Shown here: positions 25,924 to 34,562 of the stretch, in pieces
How the letters are laid out: every line of letters begins with the position of its first letter
How positions within the stretch are numbered: position 1 is the stretch's first letter
DNA from: Candidatus Aalborgicola lynettensis
GTDB taxonomy: Bacteria > Pseudomonadota > Gammaproteobacteria > Burkholderiales > Burkholderiaceae_C
NCBI GenBank assembly: GCA_016719405.1
Contig: JADJZE010000026.1
Coordinates: 1-57,316, forward strand
DNA length: 57,316 bases
Direction: 5' to 3'
The notes under the pieces: generated by a model
Told to the model about the DNA's origin: nothing
The model's database searches: none
What the model saw: the letters and a program-made list of their open reading frames with translations, nothing else
Made by a program: the position numbers and the translations under genes

Positions 25924-27116
25924 GATGACTTGCCCACAATACGGTCCACCACCTTGATGCGGCTGTTGGCATCCAGCGCCTTGAAGCTGTACACCGCAAT
26001 TTGTTCGCCACCACTGAGACCTTGGAGAATCTGCACGCGGCCTTCAAGGTCCGTTGCGCCGGTTTTGATCGGTGCAAAACGCAAGCTGCCGTCCTCAACC
26101 ACCCACACACCGAGGCGACCATCCACACGTTGGATGCTGGCGTTAGGCACGACTGGCATCGACTCCTGTGCCGCCAGTGCTACCGTAACTTCCGCCAGCT
26201 CACCAATCGGCGGCAGTACTTGCGGGATTTGTGAAAACGCCACCTTGGCCAAAATTTCTTCGGTCACGGCATCGGCATGGGGTTCAATGCGCAATACCTG
26301 TCCAGGCAGGAAGTCACTGGCACGCGAGCGCAGGACGATTTGTGCCGGAAGTTGGGCGCTCAGCCCTTGTGCGCGCTGCTGATCAAAGCGCACGCTGACC
26401 CAAATACTGCTGGGCTCGACCACTTCAACCACCGCTTGTCCGGCAACCACGGTGGTGCCTGGGTCGGCGTCGCGGCGGGTAACGATTCCATCCACCGGCG
26501 AAATCAGACGCAGATTTGCCCGCTGGCGGACCAGTCCGTCACGATCTGCCCGCACACGGTTCAGTTCCTGGCGCGATGCATCAAGGTTGGCGCGGGCCGC
26601 TGACAAGGATGCCTGCGCAATCTGCAATTCCTGTCGTTTTGCCTCTGCACCTTCTTCGCTGACCGAGCGGGCGACCAGCAGTTGCTCGTAGCGCTTGGTC
26701 TGGATTTCTGCGAACGCTTTCCGGGCACCCACTTCCTGAACTTGCGCCTCAACCGCCAACAAGGTAGCCTCCGCCCGCTTTAAGGTCGCCTCCTGGGCGC
26801 CGATCTTGTCGTCCAAATCGACGGGGTCCATCTCGCCCAGCACTTGGCCTTTTGCGACGCGATCGCCTGATTGAACCTCCACACGCTTGATCCGTCCGGC
26901 GAAGGTGGGACCTATCTTGTGGGTAAACCGTGCTTCTACTGAACCGATACCGAACAAAGCCGGCTTGATAGACTGGCTGTCTACGCTAATCACCGTAACG
27001 GCAACCGGTGCCATGGGCCCGGCCCTCAGCGCAACGTAACCGAGCAAGCCCGCCAATAGAAAAAGGACGCTCGCCAACGCGATGGTTCGGCCATGCAGTG
27101 AGATGAAATTTTTCAT
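25920..27116 (-). CDS. HlyD/MacA-type periplasmic adaptor
   Basis: 398 aa from the ATG at 27116, which overlaps the TetR stop by ATGA; the open frame upstream lies inside tetR. One N-terminal membrane anchor (ALASVLFLLAGLLGYVAL), a barrel-sandwich half (RVEVQSGDRVAKGQVLGEMD), a long coiled coil (AEAKRQELQIAQASLSAARANL) and the second half (LRLISPVDGIVTRRDADPG). It links the FtsX permease to an outer membrane channel, most likely the OprM-like protein at 17358 in the same run. Confidence 0.93.
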   Translation of the reverse strand: MKNFISLHGRTIALASVLFLLAGLLGYVALRAGPMAPVAVTVISVDSQSIKPALFGIGSVEARFTHKIGPTFAGRIKRVEVQSGDRVAKGQVLGEMDPVDLDDKIGAQEATLKRAEATLLAVEAQVQEVGARKAFAEIQTKRYEQLLVARSVSEEGAEAKRQELQIAQASLSAARANLDASRQELNRVRADRDGLVRQRANLRLISPVDGIVTRRDADPGTTVVAGQAVVEVVEPSSIWVSVRFDQQRAQGLSAQLPAQIVLRSRASDFLPGQVLRIEPHADAVTEEILAKVAFSQIPQVLPPIGELAEVTVALAAQESMPVVPNASIQRVDGRLGVWVVEDGSLRFAPIKTGATDLEGRVQILQGLSGGEQIAVYSFKALDANSRIKVVDRIVGKSS

Positions 27117-27730
27117 TGGACGTTCCTCATACCACGTTGATAAATTGCAAAGACACCAGGCGCGTCTGCGTGCATGCGAAGAAGATCCCCCGACAGCAAG
27201 GACTGCATTACCAGGCCCTGAATGGTTCCGACGAATAGCGTGGCGGCAGCCTGGGTATCCACCTCGGAAGTGATTTCCCCGATCACCTTGCCCTCCTCGA
27301 TGCGTGCACATATACGTTCGGAATAGCGCTGAATCAACGTTTGCGCCATTTTTTTGGCAGCCGTCTCCTCGGTGCTTTGCAGTTGACCGAACATCATGCG
27401 TGGCACGCCGGGGTTTTCCACCACAAAGTCGATGTGGCTCATGAACATGGCCTGCATCGCACTCAGTGGTGAGGAAGTGCCCTCTGCTGCGCTGTCGATT
27501 CGCGCCAGCAGGCGGTCTGCCACCCACTCCATGACGGATTGCCAAATGGAATCCTTGCTGGGGAAGTGCCTGAATAGCGCCCCCTGAGTCAAATTCATGT
27601 GCTTTGCAATGGCCGCAGTCGTAATGTCGCTGGGGTTTTGCGAGCCCGCCAGCGCGATGACCGCCTCGACAGTGACAGCGCGTCGCTCGTCCGCAGGTAG
27701 TTTTGATTGGACGTTTAGTGAAGTGACCAT
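27113..27730 (-). CDS. TetR family transcriptional regulator
   Basis: 205 aa. The N-terminal HTH reads ITTAAIAKHMNLTQGALFRHFPSKDSIWQ (about residues 35-63), the classical TetR DNA-binding domain; the C-terminal domain (residues 80-200) is all-helical and would bind ligand. It heads the leftward run and overlaps the HlyD gene, so it likely represses the efflux genes and itself. A palindrome 19 nt upstream of its start is a candidate operator. Confidence 0.92.
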   Translation of the reverse strand: MVTSLNVQSKLPADERRAVTVEAVIALAGSQNPSDITTAAIAKHMNLTQGALFRHFPSKDSIWQSVMEWVADRLLARIDSAAEGTSSPLSAMQAMFMSHIDFVVENPGVPRMMFGQLQSTEETAAKKMAQTLIQRYSERICARIEEGKVIGEITSEVDTQAAATLFVGTIQGLVMQSLLSGDLLRMHADAPGVFAIYQRGMRNVQ

Positions 27731-27748
27731 GTTAAAAATAATTTAAGC

Positions 27749-27764
27749 TAGTAATTAAGTACTA
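27749..27764. promoter_or_regulatory. Candidate TetR operator palindrome
   Basis: TAGTA (27749-27753) and TACTA (27760-27764) form an inverted repeat around a 6-bp AT-rich centre in a very AT-rich stretch just before tetR (start 27730). Its position fits an autoregulatory operator. The arms are short, so it may be chance. Confidence 0.4.
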
Positions 27765-28240
27765 TCTTACATCAAAAGGCCTGCGATTACCACTGAATGC
27801 GAAAAGTGAAATCTTGAAAATGCGAAGTGGTCGTACTCGCATGGGAACCGATCAGCTGTTGTCGGGGACACCTGAGCGTTGAAAGGATGAGGGGGTCATC
27901 CGGTCAAGCGGAACACTGAGAACTGAGACGAGCATCATCAGCGGGCATCCATTGTCGTGAGGACCAATGAGCCGAAGTCCACCAATAGTCTCGTGGTAGC
28001 CCGTGCCGATTAAGCGAACATCAATGACTGCAATGATGACGGCGAACCAAGCTGCCCAATTTCCGCTAAGGGCACCAAGGCGACCGCCACGAACGTCAGT
28101 TGGTCGGTCTTCAAAATCATGAAACTGGATTGCCCGGAAGCGGCCATCGGTGGCCGTCAGCTTTCCCTCCTGTCACAGGGCCCCGTGACTCTGAGCGACA
28201 GTACCTGCTTGGACAGCAGTCCTTCAAATTTGCACCTCAA
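27765..28240. other. Non-coding stretch
   Basis: No gene, RNA or repeat is supported here. Short open frames on both strands show no recognisable domain. It may hold degraded sequence next to the relic at 28241. Confidence 0.4.
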
Positions 28241-28480
28241 TCAAGCTTGCCAGACCCCAAACCCGCCCTCGCGCAGATCGATGCCCAATTCCACTTCCAG
28301 ACTTCGGGCCTCGTCGTAGGTCAGTGGGTTGTATAGCGCATAGATTTCTGGCAACAAGCGCTGGCCATATTCCTGTACGTATCGGTTGGCTCGAATGCCA
28401 GCCTTGTGTTTATCGAAGCGCACGTCCGGGTCCAGTCCGGTCATGCCAACGTAAACGCACGGACTTCTTGACTTGCACTG
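28241..28480 (-). pseudogene. N-terminally truncated GIY-YIG-like protein relic
   Basis: The minus strand reads PCVYVGMTGLDPDVRFDKHK, then YVQEYGQRLLPEIY and YDEARSLEVELGIDLRE, ending FGVWQA. The VYVGMT...RF..HK pattern resembles the GIY-YIG-like fold of a small hypothetical protein family whose intact members have about 30 more N-terminal residues (from memory). A TAG stop lies 14 codons before VGMT and there is no good start, so the gene is broken at its 5' end. Confidence 0.5.
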
Positions 28481-28772
28481 CTATGCAACGCGAATCCAAA
28501 ACGTGTGGCCATGGCGGAAAAATGCGCGGATTTCAGCCTTTCTTCGTTCTCAGTCGCTCCAACCCACCAGAACACTTTGCAAACTGCCCCCGCGTAAGTG
28601 GTTGATTTCATTGGAAGTGGTCTTTTGAACAGTCAAGAGACAAACAGAGAACAGAGAGAGAAAACGCCGACTTTTACGCCAAAAAAGCCCAAAATGGCGC
28701 AAATGCAGGAGCGCAGCACTCAAGAGGCAGTTGCCGTAAGTGTTTGAAAACGTTGGGGATTTTGAAAAAGAA

Positions 28773-28798
28773 AAGCCCAACTGGAAAGAGTTGGGCTT
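28773..28798 (-). terminator. Terminator of the tRNA-Met transcript
   Basis: A 10-bp perfect inverted repeat (28773-28782 and 28789-28798) with a 6-nt loop, followed on the minus strand by a T-rich stretch. It lies 9 nt past the 3' end of the tRNA gene. Confidence 0.85.
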
Positions 28799-28806
28799 GA
28801 AATGAC

Positions 28807-28883
28807 TGGTGGTCGTAGGTGGATTTGAACCACCGACATCAGCATTATGAATGCTGCGCTCTAACCAGCTGAGCTATACGACC
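28807..28883 (-). tRNA. tRNA-Met (anticodon CAT)
   Basis: 77 nt including CCA. The acceptor stem GGTCGTA/TACGACC, D-arm AGCTCAGC-TGGT-TAGAGC, anticodon arm CAGCA-TTCATAA-TGCTG with anticodon CAT, and T-arm with GGTTCAAATCC are all intact. The first acceptor base is G, paired, so this is not the initiator type; elongator Met is most likely, although tRNA-Ile2 (lysidine-modified CAT) cannot be excluded by eye. Confidence 0.93.
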
Positions 28884-28942
28884 GACAGCCGCAGATTATA
28901 GCCAAAATTTTGCCGTTTGGGAGGTGGTGGGGTGGTATCGGT

Positions 28943-30799
28943 TTACGCGATCGCGTTAACCAGCCAGCGTTCGGCCTTGGCCGCGTCCGCCACACCCAGG
29001 CGCACGGCATGGCTTGCAGCGGGCAGGGTCAAGGTGAGTTGCAGCAGGCGTTTGTCACGCGCGACCAGGCAGCCCAGTTTTTTGGCGTTGCCGCCGTACA
29101 GGGTCATGTCCTCCAGCGTGTGGATGCGCCAGGGGCCGCCTTGTGGTCGTGCGGAACCGCTGGGGGCCTCGATGGACAGCCACTCGTCGCCGCTGGCAAA
29201 ACCGGCTTTCTCGGCCGGTCCGCCGCGCAAGACTTGCTGAATGAACAGACCGTTGCTTTCTTTCACGCGCAGGCCCAGTTGTTGGGCTACCTGGTCCGGT
29301 TCCTGGTGCACCTGGATGCCGTGGCGTGCCAACAGGGCGGCCACCGGCAATTCCTCGGTGCTGTGCACCCACTGGGCAATTTCCGTGGCATAGGAGCGCT
29401 GGCCCAACGTGGCCAACACAGCCAGCAGGTCGGCCTGCGCCATGGGGCCGCCCTGGGTGCGTGCCCACAGCGCACGCATCACATCGTCCAGTGTGGTGTG
29501 GCCCTCGGCGCGCAGGGTCAGGTCCAGGCACAGCGCCACCAGCGAACCTTTGGTGTAGTAGCTCACCGTGGCGTTGGGCGTGTTTTCATCCTGCCGGTAG
29601 TACTTGACCCACGCGTCAAAACTGGCCTGCGCCACACTTTGCAGCTTGCGCCCGGGGGTCTGTGCCACCTGGTTGATGGTTTTGGCCAGCAGTTTCAGGT
29701 AGGTGGTGTTGTCGATCAACTGCGCACGGCGCAGGATCAGGTCGTCGTAATAGCTGGTAAAGCCTTCAAAAAACCACAGCAGCGCGGTGTAGTTCTCTTG
29801 CGTGTAGTCGTAGCTTGCCAACTCAGCCGGGCGCAGGCGCTTGACGTTCCAGCTGTGAAAATATTCGTGGCTGATGAGCCCCAAGAGCGTGGTGTAGCCC
29901 TCGGGCTGCTTGTGGGTGGTGGGCGCCAGACTGGTGCGCGCCAGGCGCGGCAGGTCTTTGCGTTCGCTGATGAGCGCGGTGGAGTTGGCGTGCTCCAGAC
30001 CACCATAACCGTCGCCCACGGCGTTCAGCATGAAGACGTAGCTTGTAAATGGAATAGGCCGTTTGCGCTTGCTGGACGTGCGGGGTGCGCTATCGGTTTT
30101 GTAGCATTCGGCGTTGCCGTGCCAGAAAGCCATTTCGGCCTCGCAAATGGCGCGGGTGTCGGCCAGCAGCTTGTCGCCGTCAAAACTGGGGCTGGCGCCG
30201 GCCACCACAAAGCGGTGCGGTATGCCAGCGGCGGTAAAGTTGCCGCGCCAGAAGGTGCCCAGTTCGAACGGGCAGTCCACCAGGGTGTCGTAGTTGGGTG
30301 CAAGGTAGGTACCAAAGCCGTTCTTGGTGACTTTTTGGGCTGTTGCGCCCGTGGCAACTGCCCAGTGCGCTATCGAATCAGTAGCGAACAGCTCCAGCGC
30401 GTGGGGCTGGTTTTGCTGGCCGGCCACTTGCAGGCACAGGCTGGTGCCGTTGAAAAAACCGCGCTGGCTGTCCAGCCAGGCGGTGCGCACGGAATTGTCG
30501 AAGGCATACACCTGGTACTGCACCGTGAGGGGCTGGTCGGCTTTGGCGTCCACCTGCCAGCGGTGCTTGTCGAACTGCTGCACCGCCAGGAGGCGTTTGC
30601 CCTGGCGTGCCTGCAGGCCTTGCAGGTTTTTGGAAAACTCGCGCACCAAGTAACTACCCGGAATCCACACCGGCAAGACCAGCTCTTGTGTGGATGCTGG
30701 GCGTGCAATGGTAAGGGTGATGCCAAACAGGTGGGCGTGCAGGTCGGCAATTTCGACCCGGTAATGCACCGGCGCCGGGTGCTGCGTGGTGGTCGCCAT
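28943..30799 (-). CDS. M61 family aminopeptidase (glycyl aminopeptidase-like) with PDZ domain
   Basis: 618 aa. The metal site HEYFHSWNVKRLRP (HExxH at about residue 310) defines the M61 family; a downstream Glu helix (LLWFFEGFTSYYDDLI) is the third ligand region. The C-terminal 150 residues contain a PDZ domain (GLFIQQVLRGGPAEKAGFASGDEWL). The start overlaps the dsbC stop (TAATG). No clear signal peptide, so probably cytoplasmic. A long open frame on the other strand here is a shadow. Confidence 0.93.
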   Translation of the reverse strand: MATTTQHPAPVHYRVEIADLHAHLFGITLTIARPASTQELVLPVWIPGSYLVREFSKNLQGLQARQGKRLLAVQQFDKHRWQVDAKADQPLTVQYQVYAFDNSVRTAWLDSQRGFFNGTSLCLQVAGQQNQPHALELFATDSIAHWAVATGATAQKVTKNGFGTYLAPNYDTLVDCPFELGTFWRGNFTAAGIPHRFVVAGASPSFDGDKLLADTRAICEAEMAFWHGNAECYKTDSAPRTSSKRKRPIPFTSYVFMLNAVGDGYGGLEHANSTALISERKDLPRLARTSLAPTTHKQPEGYTTLLGLISHEYFHSWNVKRLRPAELASYDYTQENYTALLWFFEGFTSYYDDLILRRAQLIDNTTYLKLLAKTINQVAQTPGRKLQSVAQASFDAWVKYYRQDENTPNATVSYYTKGSLVALCLDLTLRAEGHTTLDDVMRALWARTQGGPMAQADLLAVLATLGQRSYATEIAQWVHSTEELPVAALLARHGIQVHQEPDQVAQQLGLRVKESNGLFIQQVLRGGPAEKAGFASGDEWLSIEAPSGSARPQGGPWRIHTLEDMTLYGGNAKKLGCLVARDKRLLQLTLTLPAASHAVRLGVADAAKAERWLVNAIA

Positions 30800-31515
30800 T
30801 AACCCTTGGCTTCCGACAGCATTTTTTCGACCTGCTTGTCGTCCACCGCACCGGGTACCCGGTTTCCGTTGGTAAAGAGCAGGGTGGGTGTGCCGGTGAT
30901 GCGGTACTTGCGCCCGAAATCCACATTGCGGTTCAAAGCCGTGGTGTCGCAGCTGGCGGTGGTCGGGGTCTGGTCACGCACCATCCAGTCCATCCAGGCT
31001 TTGGCGGGGTCTTTGGCGCACCAGATGGCTTTGGATTTGTCCAGCGAGTCCGGCCCGAGGATGGGGTAGAGGAACATGTACACCGTGACGTTGTCCACCT
31101 TTTGCAAATCGCGCTCAAAGCGTTTGCAGTAGCCGCAGTTGGGGTCTTCAAACACCGCCAGTTTGCGCTGCCCATTGCCGCGCACGATGGTGAAAGCGTC
31201 TTTCAGCGGCAGCTTGTCGAATTGGATAGCGGTGAGTTTTTCCACGCGCTCTTCGGTCAGGTTGCGGCGCTGCTTGGTGTCGATCAGGCTGCCCTGGATC
31301 AGGTAGTTGGCCTGGGCGTCGGTGTAATAAATTTCGGCGCCATTGATGCGAATTTCGTACAGGCCGGGTATGCCGGTTTTGGACACTTCGTCGATATTTT
31401 TGAACTGTGGCACGCGTTCGGCCATGTTTTTGCGAATGGCGGCTTCCTGCGCCACGGCGCCGGAACAGGCCAGTGCGGCGACGATACCAATCAGAGACAG
31501 GGCAACAGATTTCAT
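30799..31515 (-). CDS. dsbC: Thiol:disulfide interchange protein DsbC
   Basis: 238 aa. A signal peptide (LSLIGIVAALACSGAVA) is followed by the dimerisation domain and a thioredoxin fold with FEDPNCGYCKRFE (CGYC active site) and the cis-Pro loop ITGTPTLLFTNG. It is a periplasmic disulfide isomerase. The ATG overlaps the stop of the ubiH-like gene (ATGA) and its own stop overlaps the peptidase start, so ubiH-like, dsbC and M61 form one translationally coupled set. Confidence 0.93.
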   Translation of the reverse strand: MKSVALSLIGIVAALACSGAVAQEAAIRKNMAERVPQFKNIDEVSKTGIPGLYEIRINGAEIYYTDAQANYLIQGSLIDTKQRRNLTEERVEKLTAIQFDKLPLKDAFTIVRGNGQRKLAVFEDPNCGYCKRFERDLQKVDNVTVYMFLYPILGPDSLDKSKAIWCAKDPAKAWMDWMVRDQTPTTASCDTTALNRNVDFGRKYRITGTPTLLFTNGNRVPGAVDDKQVEKMLSEAKG

Positions 31516-32694
31516 GGCGAAACTTTCCGTGGTGGAGGGGTTGTATGGGCTTTGCCCATGGCACGCTGGGTGATCCAGTGTTTGAGGGGGCCGTTGTGGC
31601 CGAATTGGTTCATGCCCCAGTTGCGCAGGGTCTGCAGGGCTGGATTCGGGTTGGCAAATAATTGTTGAATGGCGTCACCCGTGTTGCCGATGAGGGCAAA
31701 GTCGGCTTTGCGGGCGCGCTCATAGGCGCGCAGCAGACGCATATCGCCCACACTGCGCCAGTAGGGGCGGGTGCTGAGCACTTGCACCAGCTCGGCCACA
31801 TCGCCCAGCCCGAGGTTGAGGCCCTGTCCGGCCAGCGGGTGCACATTGTGGGCGGCGTCGCCGGCCAGTACCCAGGCTCCGGATTCGGCCGTGCCGCACC
31901 AGCGCCGGGCCAAAGCCTGCTGCAGGGGCCAGATGCCGCGCTGGCTGGTCAGGCTCAGGGCACCGAGTTCATTGTGGCTGGCTTGCACCAGCGCGCTGCA
32001 AAACGCATCGTCGCTATCGGCCTGCAGGGGCCTGCGCGCGCTCGGGGCTGACCGACCAGACCACCGCGCACACTTTGCCATGGGCCCCGCCCAGCGGCAA
32101 AATCGCCAGAATCTCTCCCGCGTTGAACCATTGGCGGGCAATTTGCGCGTGGGATTTTTCGCATTGCACGCGGGTCGCCAGCGCCCATTGGTTGTAAGGG
32201 GTCAGGTCCCACTCCACACCCCACTCGCTGCGGGTGTGGCTGGTTTTGCCCTCGCACACCACCGTAAGGGTGGCCTTTTGGGGGGTGTCGAATAGTTCGA
32301 TCAGGGGCTGGAAACGCACCGCTTCGCCCAGGCGGGATTCGAGTGCCGGCACATCCACGATCCAGTTCAAGGCGTCGGTGCCTTGTTCGGTAGCGGTGAA
32401 GCGCACCGCGCCGCCTTCATCGCCAAACACCTGCATGGCCTGGACGGCGGTGGAGTAGGGCTCCTGCGGCCAGCAGCGCACCGCTTCCAGCAACGTACGC
32501 GAGGCGGCATTGAGCGCATAGGCCCGCACATCACGGTTGCCGGTGTCGCTGGCGATGCCATCCACAGACGGCGTGATCTGGGAAGCGCCCGGCGCGCACA
32601 GCGCCACCCGCAGCTGTTTGCCGGCCAGATGCAGCGCCAGCGTGCGCCCCACGATGCCGGCGCCACGGATGCAAATATCGAAGGGTCTAGTCAT
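31512..32694 (-). pseudogene. UbiH/Coq6-type FAD monooxygenase with one frameshift
   Basis: The N-terminal part from ATG 32694 reads MTRPFDICIRGAGIVGRTLALHLAG (FAD-binding GxGxxG) and continues to SVSPERAQA near 32030. There the frame ends, and the rest (DSDDAFCSALVQASHNELGAL, then GAWVLAGDAAHNVHPLAGQGLNLGLGD, the second FAD motif) continues in another frame to 31512. One extra C in a C run at about 32025-32028 accounts for the break. The full length, about 393 aa, is normal for ubiquinone-biosynthesis hydroxylases. Either a real inactivation or a base-calling error. Coupled to dsbC. Confidence 0.88.
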
Positions 32695-32748
32695 GGGGGC
32701 ATTGTAAAAGGCCCGCAAGACCCTTGGCGCAGCAGTGACTGGCGGTGT

Positions 32749-34530
32749 TCAGTCCGGCTGTGCCGGGCGGGTAGGTGCGTCTTCGTGGAGCGAATCGGCA
32801 GGGAGATTGGCTTCGGTGGGCAATGCCTCCAGGAAGCGTATGGGGCGGCGGGTACGCGGCGACATTTCGGCCAGCAGGTTTTGGAGGTCGCTGATGACGC
32901 GGTCCGCTGGTACCGGGTTTTCCTGCAGCAGCAGGCAGGTGGCCTGAAACTGCAGAGTCACTTCGGGCACCAGGTTGGGTAGCGGAATCAGGCCCGAGGC
33001 AATCAGGGTCACCATGCGTTCGGTCAGTGCCTGGCGACTGGGCATGCCGTTGAGCAACAGGGCAAAGTCGGCGCTGCCCACGCGCCCCGCGGGGTCGGCA
33101 TCGCGCAGCACGCGTTGCAGCTTGATGACGGCGCGCAGCAGGCAGTGTTCGGCAGTGGCGTCGCCATAGGTGGAACGGATGAAGTCGTAGTTGATGACCC
33201 GCACCACCACCAGTCCCACCGGTTCACGGCTGTCGATGGCGCGTTGCACGGCCTGCTCCAGATGGCTTTGGAAAACTTCAGGAATCAATAAGCCGGTCAA
33301 TGCATCCTGGGTCGGCAGGTGGCGGGCGCGCACCACCAGTTCTTTGCGGTCATGGGTAATCTGGCTCAGCGCGTAGATCAGCGCAGGTACGGACAAGGCA
33401 ACACTGACCGAGGTGATGTAGCGCATCTCCCAAAACGGCGGTACCAGCCCCAAGGCTTCGGCCAGCAGGTACATCACACCCAGAAACTGCGGCAGCATGG
33501 CGACGATCAGCCAGCGGCCTATGAGAGAGCCTCCACGCCAGCTCAACAGTGTAATTACCGTGCCCAAGCTCACTGCGCAAAGCAGCACCACATTGCAAAT
33601 CCATTCGGCCACAAAGCGGTCCAACACGGCGTAACTCAGCACCGATGCGACGCAGGCCCAACCGATGCTGGACAAAAATGCGTTGTAGGCATGGTGCGCC
33701 GTCAGCGACGACAGAGAGTGGATGAACAGCAGCGCGCAACCCACCGCAACCACGGGCATGACGCTGCTGGCGTAGTTGCCAAATTCGGGTGCGTGCGTCC
33801 AGAAAAAGGCGTTCAGCACACCGCCAATCTGGGCAATGGTCAGTGTAATCATCACCCCGTAACCGGCACTCCAGCCGTCAATCGGGTTGCGGTGCTCCAG
33901 GTACCGAATGACCGACAGCAGCGCCATGCTCAGCAGCGCGCCCAGCATCAGGCCCTGGCCAATCATTTCACGCAGGCGCTGCGCTTCGCGCTCTGAGGCA
34001 CTGGCCACGCGAATGGGAATGTTCAGGTGGGTGAAGTTGCGTACCTGCAGGTACAGGTCGTGTGGCGCATCGGTGGGTAACTGGATGTCAAAGTCAGGGT
34101 ACAAGCCACGCGTGTGCCATTGCGACTGGGCCAGCGTATCACCGGCGCTTTGTGCGCGCCAGTTGCCTTGGCTGTCGGCCTGGTACAGCGTCGCGGAGTC
34201 CAGATAGGGCAGTGGAATATTCAGGGTCCATGCCGCTGGAGCGTCTGGTGCGCGCACCACCCGCAGCTTGATCCACAGGGTATCGAAAATGGCAATCGGC
34301 TGGCGCGCCAACGGTGGCGTGGATTTGAAATTGCCCGGCGCGTTCACCACATCGGTAATGGTCGCTTTGGAGCCGCTGTCAATCCAGGTCCCCAGGGGGC
34401 TGTCAATTTGAAACGACGGTGCGTTGCCGTTGAGCACGATGGCATCGTTGGCGGACGTGCCGTTGGCCCATCCCGGTGAGGCCCAGAGCAGTAAAACTGT
34501 CAACAACAGATGCACCAGCACGGATGGCAT
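32749..34530 (-). CDS. 7TM-DISM sensor with degenerate GGDEF domain
   Basis: 593 aa. Signal peptide (LLLTVLLLWASPGWA), a periplasmic 7TMR-DISM domain (DTLWIKLRVVRAPDAPAAWTL, YLDSATLYQAD), seven membrane helices between about residues 185 and 385, then a GGDEF-like domain (DALTGLLIPEVFQSHLEQAV). The GGDEF signature itself is replaced by GRVGSADFALL, so diguanylate cyclase activity is unlikely; it may be a GTP or c-di-GMP sensor. Convergent/divergent with ychF, which starts 32 nt upstream on the other strand. Confidence 0.88.
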   Translation of the reverse strand: MPSVLVHLLLTVLLLWASPGWANGTSANDAIVLNGNAPSFQIDSPLGTWIDSGSKATITDVVNAPGNFKSTPPLARQPIAIFDTLWIKLRVVRAPDAPAAWTLNIPLPYLDSATLYQADSQGNWRAQSAGDTLAQSQWHTRGLYPDFDIQLPTDAPHDLYLQVRNFTHLNIPIRVASASEREAQRLREMIGQGLMLGALLSMALLSVIRYLEHRNPIDGWSAGYGVMITLTIAQIGGVLNAFFWTHAPEFGNYASSVMPVVAVGCALLFIHSLSSLTAHHAYNAFLSSIGWACVASVLSYAVLDRFVAEWICNVVLLCAVSLGTVITLLSWRGGSLIGRWLIVAMLPQFLGVMYLLAEALGLVPPFWEMRYITSVSVALSVPALIYALSQITHDRKELVVRARHLPTQDALTGLLIPEVFQSHLEQAVQRAIDSREPVGLVVVRVINYDFIRSTYGDATAEHCLLRAVIKLQRVLRDADPAGRVGSADFALLLNGMPSRQALTERMVTLIASGLIPLPNLVPEVTLQFQATCLLLQENPVPADRVISDLQNLLAEMSPRTRRPIRFLEALPTEANLPADSLHEDAPTRPAQPD

Positions 34531-34562
34531 ACACTTGTCTCCTCCGTTTTTTCGAGGTTTTT

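Noticed and set aside
27765..28240. Search for a gene or RNA in the gap after tetR
   Set aside because: No open frame with a domain, no clear hairpin series and no repeat was found.
28807..28883. tRNA-Met as the integration site of the island
   Set aside because: The island ends about 11 kb away and no duplicated tRNA 3' end was found near either island end.
28910..30802. A 630-codon open frame on the plus strand
   Set aside because: It is the exact antisense of the M61 peptidase gene, whose HExxH and PDZ motifs show the true strand; it has no recognisable domain.
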